Source: Tetrastigma voinierianum (lineage: Eukaryota; Streptophyta; Magnoliopsida; Vitales; Vitaceae). From it: 64,000 nucleotides of DNA. The notes under the pieces are model-generated. The model worked only from the letters and a program-made list of their open reading frames with translations. It made no database searches and was not told the origin of the DNA. Shown one piece after another: positions 1 through 11,841 of this stretch. Both the position numbers and the translations under genes were made by a program. The stretch is from contig JAEQBH010004400.1 in the NCBI GenBank assembly GCA_016808115.1, forward strand, positions 62,001 through 126,000, read 5' to 3'. The stretch's first letter is position 1. Each line of letters begins with the position of its first letter.

Positions 1-362
1 TAAGTAACGACTTCACCCTTTTTAGGACTTCTATTTCTTCCTCAAAGCATGAATTTGGTGATGTCGTGACTTGGAACTGACTGACAACTAAGCTTCCTGT
101 CGACTTGATTTTCAAATACATTTCAATTTCAATAGAACTCGGTTTATTCCGATTACTAAATTTTAGCTTTTGGCGTATTTTCCCGCAAAATGAAATTTGA
201 GTGCATCCACATTTCTCGCAAATAAATCAACATTTAACTCGTAATATACTCGAAAAAATGATTTAAAATTCAATGAGTTTGACTCATCATCAGCCTTCCG
301 CCCGATGCCACATCCCCCTCCCCAAATCCGAACCATATTCTCTAGCTCAAATAAGACCAATT

Positions 363-720
363 GCTTCTTAATGCAATTGTTGGGTTCGTCTTTTCCACCC
401 TAGTGCAGTTTATCTCTACTGACACTACATCTCGTGCTACATGGACTATCGAAAAGATGTATGCCTCTCATTCCGCAAGCGACACATGACCCATTGCCAA
501 AATTTTGTTAGTCCTTAACAAGGTAATCGGACTATTACCGAGTATATGCATGATGTCAAACACAATATTGACTTTCTTGCCCTAGTGAATGTCTCAGTTA
601 ACTTTGACGAGCTCTCCATCCTTGTCTTGAACGGTCTTTCATTTTGACCCACTAAACATATCTCATGCCCCAGTTTAGGCAACCCAAAGCATTTTTGAAG
701 AATTGTCGTTGAAAGCAACT
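363..720 (+). pseudogene. copia-1 gag remnant (UBN2-like)
   Basis: Degenerate Gag of a Ty1/copia retrotransposon, the protein that packages element RNA into particles. Translating from about 525 gives ITEYMHDVKHNIDFLALV and then FDELSILVLNGL, the spacing and wording of plant UBN2/Retrotran_gag_2 domains, followed by a stop after NGLS. The upstream part (about 400-500) fits the same domain in another frame (RATWTIEKMYASHS), so at least one frameshift separates them. It lies directly upstream of the protease and integrase remnants on the same strand. I could not identify a 5' LTR in positions 1-360. The family call is firm; the exact ends are not. Confidence 0.7.
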
Positions 721-751
721 ACTTCTAGTTACGAGGCCCAAATGAAAAATT

Positions 752-1735
752 TTGGTTCCTTCGCACTACTCGCTCCACTGCCACCCTTGGTTACTGGGCT
801 GTCTTCATCACATCACAAATGAACACCCAGGTGGACGGCCATGGCCGACCTCAACCGAACTGGCCTCAGTTCGGGCAATACCAACCAACTACTCCTCCAT
901 TGTCTCCGCGACATCCAGCTCCACCAACCAGCTCAGGCATAGTTGCTACCTCGGGCGTTGTCAACTTTGTGGTATAACCGCACTCGCTTCGCACGCGGTT
1001 ACCTCTCCACCTCGTCATTACTCTGTAACCTTCCAATCTGGCCCCCGCTCGAGCGCTCCTCTCCCGACCTTCACTGCACCCTATGCCCACACTACAGTCC
1101 ACTACTCTAACCTTGATAATTCTTCAAATTTGTTCATTGATTCGGGCGCCTCTCACCATGTGACCACGAATCTTGTTACCTTGGCCCTTCATGAGCCGTA
1201 CACCACCTCTGATTGTGTTTTTATTGGTGATTGTGCAGGTTTATCTATAGCTAACACTAGCTTCTTCACCCTTACCTCTCTCCATATCCCCTTATTATTT
1301 ACCAATGTGTTATATGTGCCTACAATGTCTAAAAACCTTATTTCGGTCTTTGCCCTTTGTGCCGATAACCCTATTAATGTCCTATTTTTTACTCTTTCTT
1401 TCAGGTGCAAGATCGTCACACGGGGGTCACCCTGGTTCATGGACAGCGTAGAGACGATTCTATTATCGTCAAGTCACCTCTTCAGCCTTCCATCCTATCT
1501 TGCCTTCTACTCGACCGCTTTCCGCTTATTCCCACGTGGGCATAGTTTTCTAGGTCATCTGTCTTTACGTATTTTTCGCAAATTTCTAAATGTTCTGAAT
1601 ATTTCCTTTCCTGCTGACCATTTATGCTCTTTTTCTTATAACTCCTACAATATTAATAAAAGTCACAAGTTACCTTTTCCAAAATCAAGCATTACCTCTT
1701 CATCTCCTATTGATGTCATTTTTTCTGATGTTTAG
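752..1735 (+). pseudogene. copia-1 protease and GAG-pre-integrase
   Basis: A long open stretch of a copia polyprotein. Its middle carries the aspartic protease signature DSGASHHVT (near 1140), followed by a region matching the usual protease tail ending in LYVPTMSKNLISV. The C-terminal third (about 1545-1735) reads as GAG-pre-integrase and the integrase start (LGHLSLRIFRKFLN, NKSHKLPF, DVIFSDV). The N-terminal 110 residues are Ser/Thr-rich and match the poorly conserved linker after Gag. The ATG at 752 is unlikely to be a true start, because copia elements make one polyprotein and this is an open segment of it. It ends at a stop just where the integrase core continues in the +1 neighbourhood. 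Confidence 0.8.
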
Positions 1736-2390
1736 ACCTCACTCGTTTCATCTTTTGATGGTTTTAACTACTATGTTATTTTTGTTAACCATTACACCAA
1801 GCATATCTGGCTTTACCCATTTCGTCGAAAATCGAATGTATATTCCACCTTTGTTGCCTTTAAGCAACTTGTTGAAAACTATTTCACCACAGCCATTAAA
1901 ACACTTTACATAGATAACGGGGACGAATTTTTATCCCTTCGGTCCTTTCTCGCAACCCATGGTATAACCCATCTTACTACACCTCCCCACACTCCTGAAC
2001 ATACTCTGAACGCCGACATCCACTCTAATGCATCAGGCATCCATCCCCCTCACCTTCTAGCCGTATGCATTTGCTACGTCTGTCTATTTAATAAATAGAA
2101 TGCCTAAAGTAGGTCTTTCCCTTGGGTCCTCATTTGAAAAGTTATTCAACAAAGCTCCTGATCCGTCCAAACTCTATGTCTTCTGTTGTTTGTGTTTTCC
2201 CTGGTTACGTCCCTATTCTTCCCACAAACTCAATCCTAAATCTAGTCCTTGTGTCTTTCTCGATTACTCTCTCACTCAAAGTGCCTTTCTTTGTTTTGAC
2301 CCTACCCTCAAAAAAACCTTGGTGTCCTATCATGTCAAGTTTGTATAAAATGTCTTCCCATTCGTGTCTCTCTCTACCTCCGCCACACCG
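1736..2390 (+). pseudogene. copia-1 integrase core, frameshifted
   Basis: Continuation of the same copia element: DDE integrase, which joins element cDNA to host DNA. Readable pieces include FDGFNYYVIFVNHYTKHIW, then LYIDNGDEF and a following TPPHTPEH, corresponding to the second Asp and the segment before the catalytic Glu. Downstream, about 2200-2350 resembles the integrase C-terminal part (PNSM.., VFLDYSLTQSAFLCFDP). Several stops and frame changes break it, for example around 2095. Dead. Confidence 0.75.
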
Positions 2391-2507
2391 GTAATAGACA
2401 CAACCTCTACACTCCTCGCTTCATTGTTCCCCTTATGCGACTATGCTCCGCACCCCCCTCCCCCCTCACTATACCGACGAGCTCACCCAAATTGCTCTCT
2501 TCATCAC

Positions 2508-3010
2508 CCACACCCCACCTGTCCTTCCACCGAGCTCACCCAAACAGCTCCCTTCCTCCCTAACACCCCACCCATCCTCCCGTCGAGTTGCTCCTCCCCT
2601 ACCCATACCATCGAGCTCCCCCGAACTTCTCCCTTCATCACTAAAACCCTACCCGTCCCCCCGTCGAGCTGCTCCTCCCCTACCCATACCGTCGCCCTCA
2701 CCTGACCTGCTGCGTCCCTCAGCACCACCTCACCCTTCCTTCAATTGAGCTGCTCCTCCCCTACCTATACCGTTGAGCTCCCCCGAACTGCTCCCTTCAT
2801 CACCAACACCCCATCCGTCCCCCCGCCAAGCTACTTCTCCCCTACCCATACAACTGACCTCACCCGACCTACTACGTCCCTTGGAACCACCTCACCTGCC
2901 CTCCAACCGAACTGTTTCTCCCTTACCCTTCCCACCGACCTCACCCGAAATGCTCCCTTCATCACCACCACCCCACCCGTCCTCCTACCAACCTACATCC
3001 CCGACCCTGC
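2508..3010 (+). repeat. 81-bp (27-codon) Pro/Ser tandem repeat in copia-1
   Basis: A C-rich block between the integrase and RT parts of copia-1. The landmark 'tgctcctcccc' or its variants recur at 2589, 2670, 2751, 2832, 2913 and (more diverged) 2994, an exact 81-bp period. In translation each unit is 27 residues, with a core like APPLPIPSSSPELLPSS followed by a PHPSP or PHPSF ending. Units alternate between an ELLPSS form and a DLLRPS form, suggesting a 54-residue higher-order dimer. One unit contains an in-frame stop (near 2746). Copia polyproteins usually have a variable, Ser/Pro-rich linker here, but not normally a regular array. Confidence 0.85.
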
Positions 3011-3159
3011 CTACCTTATTCCATCGGCCTTCTCCATCTACTGGCCTGTTGGGTTCGGCCCCTTTCCCACCCTCACCTAGTTCCTCTCCCTCTCCCCCAC
3101 ATAACCTTCGTCTCATGCAAACTTACTCTAAAAATTTCATCCTTAAACCTAACCCAAAA

Positions 3160-4270
3160 TATGGCCTTACCACCATCATTCCACCTGTCACTGAACCCTG
3201 CACTATTACTCAAGCTCTCTAGGATCCCAAGTGGATTCAAGCAATGCAGGAAGAAAATGACGCTTCATCCGAAATCAGCACCAACTATAATTCCTCAAGA
3301 CCGGAGGAAATGTAGTGGGCAACAAATGGGTGTTTCACATCAAACAAAATCCCGACGGCTCTATTGCACGATATAAAGCTCGCATGGTTGCTCAAGGCTT
3401 TCACCAACAGTTGGACATTGATTTTCACGAGACTTTCAGTCCCATGGTAAATCCCATCACTGTTCGTACTATGCTTAGCATTGCACTGAACGCAAGGGAA
3501 GGCTTCACAACTCGATGTTTATGCCTTCTTCCAACGGGCATCTTACTTCTGAGAGGTCTGGAGGCGGCGAGCTAGCTGTGGCATGCGAAACAATCGAGAT
3601 TATCCGCATCATGCTTATTGTTTACACAAGGCTATTTATGGGCTTAAACAGTTTTACGGGAGCTGGGTACCAAAGCTCCGCGACCTTCTTGCTCAAACTT
3701 GGCTTTGTCACATCCCGTGCAAACTCATCCCTCTTTGTTTACTCCCACAGTAATGCACTCATCTATTTTCTGGTCTATGTTGACGATTTGATTATTACAT
3801 GCATGTAGTGACCCTCCCTTGTCGACAATATTATCCAGCAACTTGACTCTAAATTCTCCACAAAGGATCTTGGGGTGCTATCTTTCTTTTGTGGCGTTGA
3901 GGTTTTGGCCACTTTAACGGGTCTTTTACTATCTCAACAAAAGTATGTTATTGATCTTCTGAGCAAACATAACATGTTAGCTTCCAAACATGTCTCCACC
4001 TTGCTTGCCATCAGTACTTCTCTAACAACTCTAGATGGTTCTGCTTTGGTCAATGCCACCATGTACCATCAGGTGGTTGGTGGCCTCCAGCATCTCCAGA
4101 TGACTTGCCTTGATATTTCCTTTGCCGTACTCTCCTATTTTATGCATGCGCCATCCGAGCACCATTGGGGAGCGGTCAAACGTCTGCTTCGTTATCTTAA
4201 TGACACGAGATCCCTTGGTATTCTCGCTTGTAGACACTCGAGATTGCATGCTTACTCGAGCGCGGATTAG
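3160..4270 (+). pseudogene. copia-1 reverse transcriptase
   Basis: RT domain (RVT_2) of copia-1, which copies element RNA into DNA. Visible blocks in order: NKWVFHIKQNPDGSIARYKA then RMVAQGFHQQ (3318-3410), FHETFSPMVNPITVRTML (about 3425-3480), the catalytic-site block YFLVYVDDLIIT (about 3765-3800), and the connection region YHQVVGGLQHLQMTCLDISF with LLRYLNDTRS (4060-4220). At least two frameshifts (near 3500-3640) and a stop after the YVDD block interrupt it. The order and spacing follow a plant copia pol gene. Confidence 0.85.
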
Positions 4271-4329
4271 ATTTGAACCCCGACGATCGCATTCACCACC
4301 GATGCTTTTCTTATTTCCTTGGTGCTAAT

Positions 4330-4730
4330 CTAATTTTCTGGAGTTCTACTAAGTAATGCACTGTTGCTCGTTCTTCAATTGAGGCCGAAAGTACGCGATT
4401 GAAAATTGCCGCCGCCGAATTGCTATGGGTGAAATCGCTGTTGTTTGACCTTTCAATCCAAGGTGTGTCGCCCACCTTGTTCTCCGACAACCTTGGTGCC
4501 ATTATCTCTCCGTCAATCTTGTGTTTGATTCTCGCATGAAACACATTGCAATTGATTATCATTTTGTTCTTGACTTGGTTCAATCCATCTCCAGCTGTGT
4601 GTTGTCTTATGTCTATGTCATGCATCAGCCAGTTAATGCTCTTACTAAATCTCTACCCTGACCGCAAGATCTTTTCCCTATATAACAAGATTGGTGTTAT
4701 TTCGCACACCATCTTTGGTGGGCGACAGTA
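4330..4730 (+). pseudogene. copia-1 RNase H, degenerate
   Basis: The C-terminal RNase H domain of copia-1 follows RT in the expected place. Fragments such as TVARSSIEAEST, AAAELLWVKSLL and TLFSDNLGA are readable, then a frame change, and the tail with a KS/LTKSL-like segment (about 4630-4660). Beyond about 4730 coding similarity ends; a 3' LTR may begin there (a TATA-like stretch at 4780) but I cannot delimit it because its partner would lie left of the window. Confidence 0.65.
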
Positions 4731-4840
4731 TGGCTTTAGGTTTCCTTTATCGACTTTACGCTTATTAATTATTCTACGTAGATATATATATCCCCAATTC
4801 TTTCAATAATAATACAAGCCCTTCCATAATACTCCCCTTC

Positions 4841-4897
4841 CCTCCCCATGCTCTCGCTTTTAAACTGCCAGCGAATGCTCTAACCAATTGAGCTGAT
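4841..4897 (-). other. tRNA-like fragment
   Basis: On the minus strand the stretch reads like the 5' half of a tRNA: a D-arm with an A-box-like run (ATCAGCTCAATTGG, then TTAGAGC), followed by an anticodon-stem-like pair TCGCT/AGCGA. I see no convincing B box and no acceptor stem, so it is not a functional tRNA. It could be a fragment of a tRNA-derived SINE, or chance similarity. Confidence 0.3.
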
Positions 4898-4899
4898 AC

Positions 4900-6195
4900 G
4901 CTGACATTTGATATTTACGTTGATGAGTTATAAGGTAAATAAATGGTTTACTAATAGCTAATCAATACTAGCTAAACCCCAAACTTTCCTGGGATAAACT
5001 TTATGTAATTACTTTTTAATATTCGTTGATTTGAATTAATTTTTAACAAAAAATTAAATTTAGGTAATTTGAACAACCTGGAATTCACTAAATATTTTAA
5101 ATGTTTATAAATAATATTTATTATATATAATTATTAGAAAGCTATATAAATTTTTATTTTAACTTTCATTTTATTATTATTTTGAAATATTATTCACTTA
5201 CTATTATTTTTAAGCAAATATAAAAATAAAAATGATATGAGAGGCTTTTGAATCTTATAATCATTCATAGAGTATAATAAGACTAATCCAAACTTATCTT
5301 AGGCTTAAGAAAAACAATATTAGTCAGGTACCTTAGCTTCTAATTGACATTTAAACAAAATTGATAACTTCTACATATTTTTAAGTTACAATAATTTATA
5401 TTACATATTAATAGTTACAGTATTTAAAATTCATAGTAGCAGTTTATACTTTGTATAAACTAATTAATTTTTTTGACAACAAATAATTAATATTTAAATA
5501 AAGTATAAAAGTGATTTTTAAAATAATTTTTTTTGCATGGCTTATGGGTATAAATTAACTTATATATCTTTTGTAATCGATTCAAAAATATGCCAAGTTT
5601 TAAGGTTAGATATAAATTATAAATTAAATAGTTAATTGATTGAAAAGAATAAAAATATAAAATAAATGAATATTGGTCTCTCCCTTTCTCTCATCTTGTT
5701 CTTTTTAGCATATTTTCCTTAAGTAAGGAGGGATGATTTTTTTGTCATTCTTAGCCTGAAATCACATCTACATTAGTTTCTACCATTTTATTTTTCAATA
5801 AAAGGGTTCTTCCTTTGTAAAAAGAATTGTCATTCTTCTATAAAATATGGATTTTTAATCATTTTTCGCTATTATTGCCGCTTTGTGGTGCTGATTTATG
5901 TTATCTGTTGGCTGCATTGGTTTTTGTCATTTTGTTGCGGTGCGTATTTAAGTGTGAGTCTTAGTTCCACAAAAGTTGACTTTCGTTTATCTTTGCTGCG
6001 ACACTTTCTTGTGTACGCGATCCGAATTCAGAAAATTGGGATCCAATCACGTAAAGATATCAAGTCAAATCATGATTGTCAAAATGTTACAGAACCAGTT
6101 ATACATATTCTAACATTATGTGACTATCAAACGTATAGTTCTTTTCTGTTCTTAAAAATTACTTAATGTAGTAAGGCTCCCCTCATTATTTTTTT
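4900..6195. other. AT-rich DNA, no gene seen
   Basis: Very AT-rich sequence with frequent stops on both strands. A 93-codon open frame exists at 5885-6166 (+), but its translation shows no domain, no coding-like composition and no homologue elsewhere in the window, so I do not call it. Confidence 0.6.
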
Positions 6196-6199
6196 TTCA

Positions 6200-6550
6200 A
6201 ATCTTTTCCTTATTTTTAAGAGGAATTGAACATTGTTTCCTTATTTCCAAAAGGAATTGATAAAATATTTTCCAAAATTTTTTTATCCTTGTTTTCTAGG
6301 GAAATCAAACATAGGAAGGAAATTATGCTCCCTAGTTTTTTTTTTTTAAAACTTTTTATATTTATTTTCAAGGTGAATCTAACGAAATTATGCCCCTGAT
6401 TTTTTTTTTTCAAAATTTTTTATCCTTATTTCATTAAAGGAATTGAACCAAGGAAGGAAAATATACCTCATAAATACCATAAGTCCTAAAGTTTTTATCC
6501 TTATTTTCAAAAAGAATTGAACCTAGAAAGAAAAATATACCTCCTTAAAT
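6200..6550. repeat. Degenerate tandem block, about 65-70 bp unit
   Basis: A unit of the form 'tccttatttt(c)aa-aggaattgaacc-aggaaggaaaatatacctc' followed by a T-run recurs about six times: near 6208, 6238, 6289, 6358, 6421 and 6490. Copies vary in length, mostly in the T-run. Later copies (6421, 6490) match each other best. No coding potential. Confidence 0.6.
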
Positions 6551-6559
6551 CTCATATGT

Positions 6560-9080
6560 TAAAGTGCGTACTTTGATTTAGTATTTTTATAGAATGTATT
6601 GGATCAATAAAATTATTCTTTATTTAAAAAATAAAATAAATGAATATCCAAACCCTTTAATACTTTTTTATGTATAATCTAACATAGCTGTTTAAAAAAA
6701 AAACAAAGTATTATCCAATATATCAAACACTTGTATATAAATTTAGGGATAAAATGTTAATTAAAATATGCTGTGGGAAATTTTCAGTAAAAGAAAGTTA
6801 AAAATTTATAAATTATCTTTAGGGCGAGCCATCTTCGTGAGCCGTTGGATAAGAAGTGGAGACTTTGACTCAATCTCTCCTTCTGACTTCTCATTCCGCG
6901 TGCTTTTTAGGTAGCAGCTAGTAGGGGTGCTATGACTATGTCCACCGGCGCAAGTTATCCTTGTTGGTATATATTGATTTAACGGTCAACTAAGCTCCAC
7001 TGCAATTTAAGAACATGACCCCAATTTTTAGCCATAAATGACGCATAGGCATATCTGTAATCTGCTTATTACCTTTTCAAAACCATATCAAAAAAATATA
7101 TATATTTTAAAAAATCAGGATTTCTCTTTCATCAACAAAAATAATTTTATCAGTTTGATTATATTAAAAAAATAATATAATGATAAACTGATAAAGCATC
7201 TCCAATGGGTTGGATCAGACCCGTCTGGCCCAGAGATAAGAGGCCTATGGCCCGAAAGTAATAAGAAAAAAACAAAGTAAATAGTTTACGTAGTGAATAG
7301 AAAAAACATATTAAATGGTTTATATGGTGAATAGAAACTTGAAGAAGAATGTGAAAGACCAAAATACATAAATAAAATATGTAACTATAACTGATATAGT
7401 CAAGCCAATTTTAAACATAAAACTTCAATAAAAAAAGTCCAATAAAAACTTGCTAACCAGTCCGAAAAAAGAAAAAAAAAAAGCTTAATTACACTACCCA
7501 AAACATAGCCCATATACAAATAAGAAAAAATAGAGTTATATACTCATCTCATGAAAGCTTACATATTTTAATTTTTGATTTCAAAAATTTAAACTTTTTC
7601 ATACCTAATATTAGTTTTTTTTTTTAATTTCACCTCCTCAACATAATTGGTTGTGATCCGCCCCTACCGTCGACCTATGATAGGAAACTTGTTGGATATA
7701 GTGAATGAAATGGATGACATTCACTGAATAATTCTTTGTTCATAATTCTATGGATTTTAGTTATATGGAATGAATGACACTCAATGAATGAGATGAACAT
7801 ATTCAATCAATAATTAATTTTTAATTTGGGCACTTAAGCCAAAAGTGTTTGAGATTCCAAAAGCGCCAAGTCTCTCCTTTATATAAAGGTCATCGGGTAT
7901 TTGCAAAGAATGAGTAAAAAAAAAGAGGCTATCGAGTCTCGAGTTTCCTTCCTTCGTCCTTTTTTATTTACGATAATAAGCAAACACATCATCGCCTGTC
8001 GGAGGGCGATAAAGTGCTTTTATCTAATTCATTCGACACCCGCTTTATCATGGCATTTACTTTCACTACAAAGATCAACTTATAATGAATTTGTCTTAAG
8101 AATCGCTAATTTCACAAAGACTTCGTTGTTTCTCCAACTTTGCTTATATTCTCCTTTTTCTTTATTGGATTAAATTTATTTTCGTTTTTTTTTCACCAAC
8201 CATTTTTTTTGGCAAAAAGATTATGTTTATGTTGCTTGGAATGTCCAACCATTTGGTTTATACTTTTTCAGGTTTCTACAACAAGTAGATATTTTGGTTT
8301 TATTTATTCTTTCTAACAAAACTAGAATAGGTTCGTGAGTATGCTGACTCCTTCCCCGTCTCTTGTTTTTATACAGGTGCCCTTTTCAGTTTCCAGTAAA
8401 TATACTGCCTCGTAATCCGTTCTTCCTCCAGTAATTAGGGAACACCTCAGATAACTAGGTGCAGTTTTCAGGCATTCTGAATAGAGACTTCTTTAAAAAG
8501 GCTGCTGACAGCTGACACTATCCACCCTCAGATCCCCCTCCTTTTAGAAAAGTAATATCATGTAAAACATCAAACATGCATACTCAAGTTACTACAGAAG
8601 GGATTTATGGCACTTGTTCTACAGTGGAGCTCGACCAACTAGCACGCATAAAGAAGTAGATGGAGAACACAACTATATCAGGCCTACTTGATATATGGTA
8701 TTCAATCATGTGTATGACTATATACCCATTCATAGATGTAGAGATTACCTTAAGTTTCCTTTTAGTTAGCAACCACTTCATCCAAGTTTGCATTTGCTTC
8801 CTGTGACAAGTATCATTTATCAAATACGGCCCATTTATACAAATTTCAAGAGAATGAAAAGAGAAAAAATACTTTCATTCTTCTAGGAATACAAAAATGT
8901 AAGAAGCTGGCATTGCCTTTCTGTTTCTGATACTGAATCTTAAAACATTCATCAAGGAAGTGAACAAAGTAATCTTCAAAATTAACTCACTCCAGGGTAC
9001 CATCAGCGCCAAATCTCCTGTCATGGAAGCACCAAAAATCATCCCCGCTTTCAATGAACTCAAAGTTTGGCTCATTGAAA
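6560..9080. other. AT-rich DNA, no supported gene
   Basis: No convincing gene on either strand. A TATA-like box and GC-richer stretch near 7870-8170 include a 90-codon frame with no recognisable domain. The segment near 7195 ('agcatctccaatgg') resembles a phrase common in plant intergenic repeats, but I cannot assign it to a family. Confidence 0.5.
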
Positions 9081-9087
9081 ACACAAA

Positions 9088-9182
9088 ACTTGAACTTGGC
9101 TCGAGCTCAAACTTGGCTAGAACTCGAACTTGAACTCGACTTAAGCTCGAACTCGAATTAAGCTCGACTCGATATTGGACCA
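9088..9182. repeat. ctcgaa/cttgaa simple repeat
   Basis: An irregular run built from gctcgaactcgaa-, cttgaact- and aagctcg-type words. It makes artificial open frames on the minus strand (about 8875-9219). Such words are common in dispersed plant repeats; no element boundary is visible here. Confidence 0.6.
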
Positions 9183-9509
9183 TGTCATTTTCAAAACCGA
9201 GTTTCTTGGTTGTTATCATATAAAATAAGGAATATGAATCATGGAAACAACTACAATGAGTCCAGAAACACAGAAATCAGCATTAGCGGCCACTACAAAT
9301 ATATCATAGAACTTTAGTTTAAGTCATTTACACATAGACTATCATTAAACAAATACACTTGAAAGCATATTCTTAGCAGACAACTTCTAATAATCCCAGT
9401 AGCCTATGATAGGTGCTAGGTTTCAAGGGCTACAACTGATCATGAAAATGTGATATAACCTTAACCAATACCTCCATCAAACTCAATAGCGATCCAACCA
9501 AAAAGCTCA

Positions 9510-10066
9510 TCAAAATAGCCAATAATGCCAGTTTGCCGATTCCTTGGTATTAGTATAAATCTGTAGTTTGATCTCATCTGTCTGCACAATACTAAAATCT
9601 AAGTATTTATACTTATTAAAAAAAAAAAGGGAAGGTAAATCCAAAACGATTAACAAGTAGTTATTAATTTTGCTCTTTCTTTCACTCCATAGAGTGGATC
9701 TACACCAATCACCTATGCATATCAACATTTGCACTATTTCTAGAGCAAGTGAAGGACTCATAGGGATCTATTATATGACCCCAAGCGACTAAAGCCGCTC
9801 GTAAGCCATAGTGGTAATTGAATATTAAAACATTGGCTTTTCAACTTAGACAAAATACAAAACTTCATAGATTTTTCCTCCACCAAACCAAGGCATCAAA
9901 TTTATAATCTCGAAAAGAAGAGCCCTCATCAAGATACAGACACTGTCTCGGGATTTCATAGGTACCGCTTCTTGCCCACTTCTAACCTCTTGCAAAAGTT
10001 CTGACAAACCACTTGATGTGTTATCTCATTCGGAAGCTTTTGAAACAAATTCACATTCTCAAAGAC
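9510..10066 (-). pseudogene. hAT transposase C-terminal (hATC) part
   Basis: Downstream part of the same hAT transposase, separated from the rest by the solo LTR. About 9905-9945 reads YLDEGSSFRDYKFDALVWW, the start of the hAT dimerisation domain. About 9690-9790 gives a degenerate IIDPY-ES segment and SLALEIVQMLICIGDWCRS, the usual end of hATC. In intact relatives this region mediates transposase dimerisation. Frameshifted. Confidence 0.75.
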
Positions 10067-11836
10067 TTAGAAACCGCAGAAAATTTAATTTCTAAAATGG
10101 TAAATGGTAATTTCGTCAAACCCGAAATTTTTCTATTCCTGATGACAAACGGATTCCCACTGGTTAGACCGTCTCACGAATCTAAATTTACCACGTCGAA
10201 TTCTAAAGACAAGCCGAATTTCACGCTTTTTCAAGGCACCGAGTGCTCCAAAAGAAAACGTTTGTGAGAGACATGTGATGTGACAAAAGTCACCTACTAC
10301 ATGTACCCAGACACATGTTGCATGATTTAGCGACGATGGAGATGAATGATCATTGCTCAAAACCAAATCTGGTGATGTTATAATTAAATATCAACAGATA
10401 AGAGAGCATATTTCAAGAACAAATCGTGGCAAGGAGTGGGCTCGAGTTTTTAGAGAAAGAAAGAGTGACTTCTCTAGATTTATCGGTCAAGCTGACCGTC
10501 TGCCTGGATTCGAGCAAGAAGCAAAGCCTGGCCTACGCGGCGAGCTACGCCGCGGCACCACTCGTGGAGTTCCATTAACCCAAGAGGCATGGATCTTTCC
10601 TACTTGGTTTATTCCTTGGCTAAGAGCTATTTTATGGATGGGGGATTTGTTGAGGCTTGATGACGTGGTTATCTGGCCTCAAAATCTGAACCGAAAGGAA
10701 GAAATCCTGATTATAGGGTCAGAACAAAGCAACTGAGGTTTCACTGCTCACGTGAATTGCCGGTGATTTTTGTGTGGCCTGGGTGATTCAAAATGAATTG
10801 CTTGATTTGTTGATTAGCTCACAGTTTGACTTAGTGTTATTGATTGTGAATTGAATACATGAATTGTGTGGAATTAATTTGTTAATATATTACATGTAAA
10901 ATATATTAGCATGAATTGCTTTGAAATGACATAACGCATTCCATATTTAATCGGGCACCCTAGATGGTAGGTGTGAGTGCATGACATGAAATAAATTGAA
11001 AAATGAAAACTATTAGAAAGGAATTTCAAGGAAGATTTTCCAAGAATTGCCTCGAGAGTAGTCCATCAGCTTCATCTCATAAAACCCATGATCAAGTAGG
11101 AAAATTATCCAAAGAATTCGCCTCAAGGGTAAATCCAATATATTTATCGAAACTCGGTAGTGTGTTTTCAAGAACAAAAACCTTTTGTTTTGAAAATTGT
11201 ATTTTGCTCGCATTTGGCTAAGGCATGTGTGAGGGAGTCGGTGAGGGAGTTAGTGAGGACTCGAGACATGGGATTGGGCATGTAGACATTAAAGTAGAAT
11301 CGATTTGCTCGAAAGTGTGATCGCTGCGACATGTGCACTTAGGGTGGGGAGTAACCCATGTAGGAAATTTTGCACATCTAAGCCGCTTTCACCCCTGGTC
11401 GAGATCACTATTTCAGTACAAGGAGTGTATTGTGAAGGACGACGCCACTAGAGGTCAAGGCGAAAGTCGACTCTCATGCTTTGACATGAAATTTGTATAA
11501 CATGTATTAGAATTCTTAAATTTTAATATATGTTTTGAATTAAGACTGATTTCTTAACTCTAAACTACGTAATATACGGTTAGATATTTCTTAGTGAGTA
11601 TTGATGTATGGGCCCACGTATTACTTTTACCATTTTAATTGTATACTTCGACCGGTGTGGTCTTTGTAAAATATTAGGACAGGCTTGTCACATCGGGACA
11701 TGTTGTATTTTAGTGTAGCCCCCGTACAAAGGAGACTCTACCCGATTTTCAGCGAGTGGTGTCGTTACCCGACATCCACATGAATATTCCAGCCGACGAG
11801 TTGTCAACGAACCCCACTCGAATGTGGGGTGTCACA
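10067..11836 (-). mobile_element. Solo LTR, family A (gypsy-like), TSD AAGAC
   Basis: A 1770-bp solo LTR in minus orientation: its 5' end on the minus strand reads TGTGACACCCCAC (11836 downward). The 5-bp direct repeat AAGAC lies at 10062-10066 and 11837-11841, exactly outside the limits. There is no internal region, PBS or polypurine tract, so it is what remains after LTR-LTR recombination. The same sequence recurs in opposite orientation at 26640-28040 and 36600-36841, including long shared blocks (for example 'tctaatacatgttatacaa' and 'aagcaattcattttgaatcac'). LTRs starting TGTGACRCCC are typical of a plant Ty3/gypsy group; that group is inferred, since no coding part is present. It interrupts the hAT transposase. 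Confidence 0.85.
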
Positions 11837-11841
11837 AAGAC

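Noticed and set aside
2443..3222. Pro-rich frames as an extensin-like cell-wall protein gene
   Set aside because: The block lies exactly between integrase and RT of copia-1 in the same orientation and lacks a signal peptide or SPPPP motifs of extensins.
7691..8284. Possible solo LTR (TGTTGGAT...CTACAACA)
   Set aside because: Ends look LTR-like, and a TATA-like box lies within, but flanks AAACT and AGTAG do not match and no second copy exists in the window.
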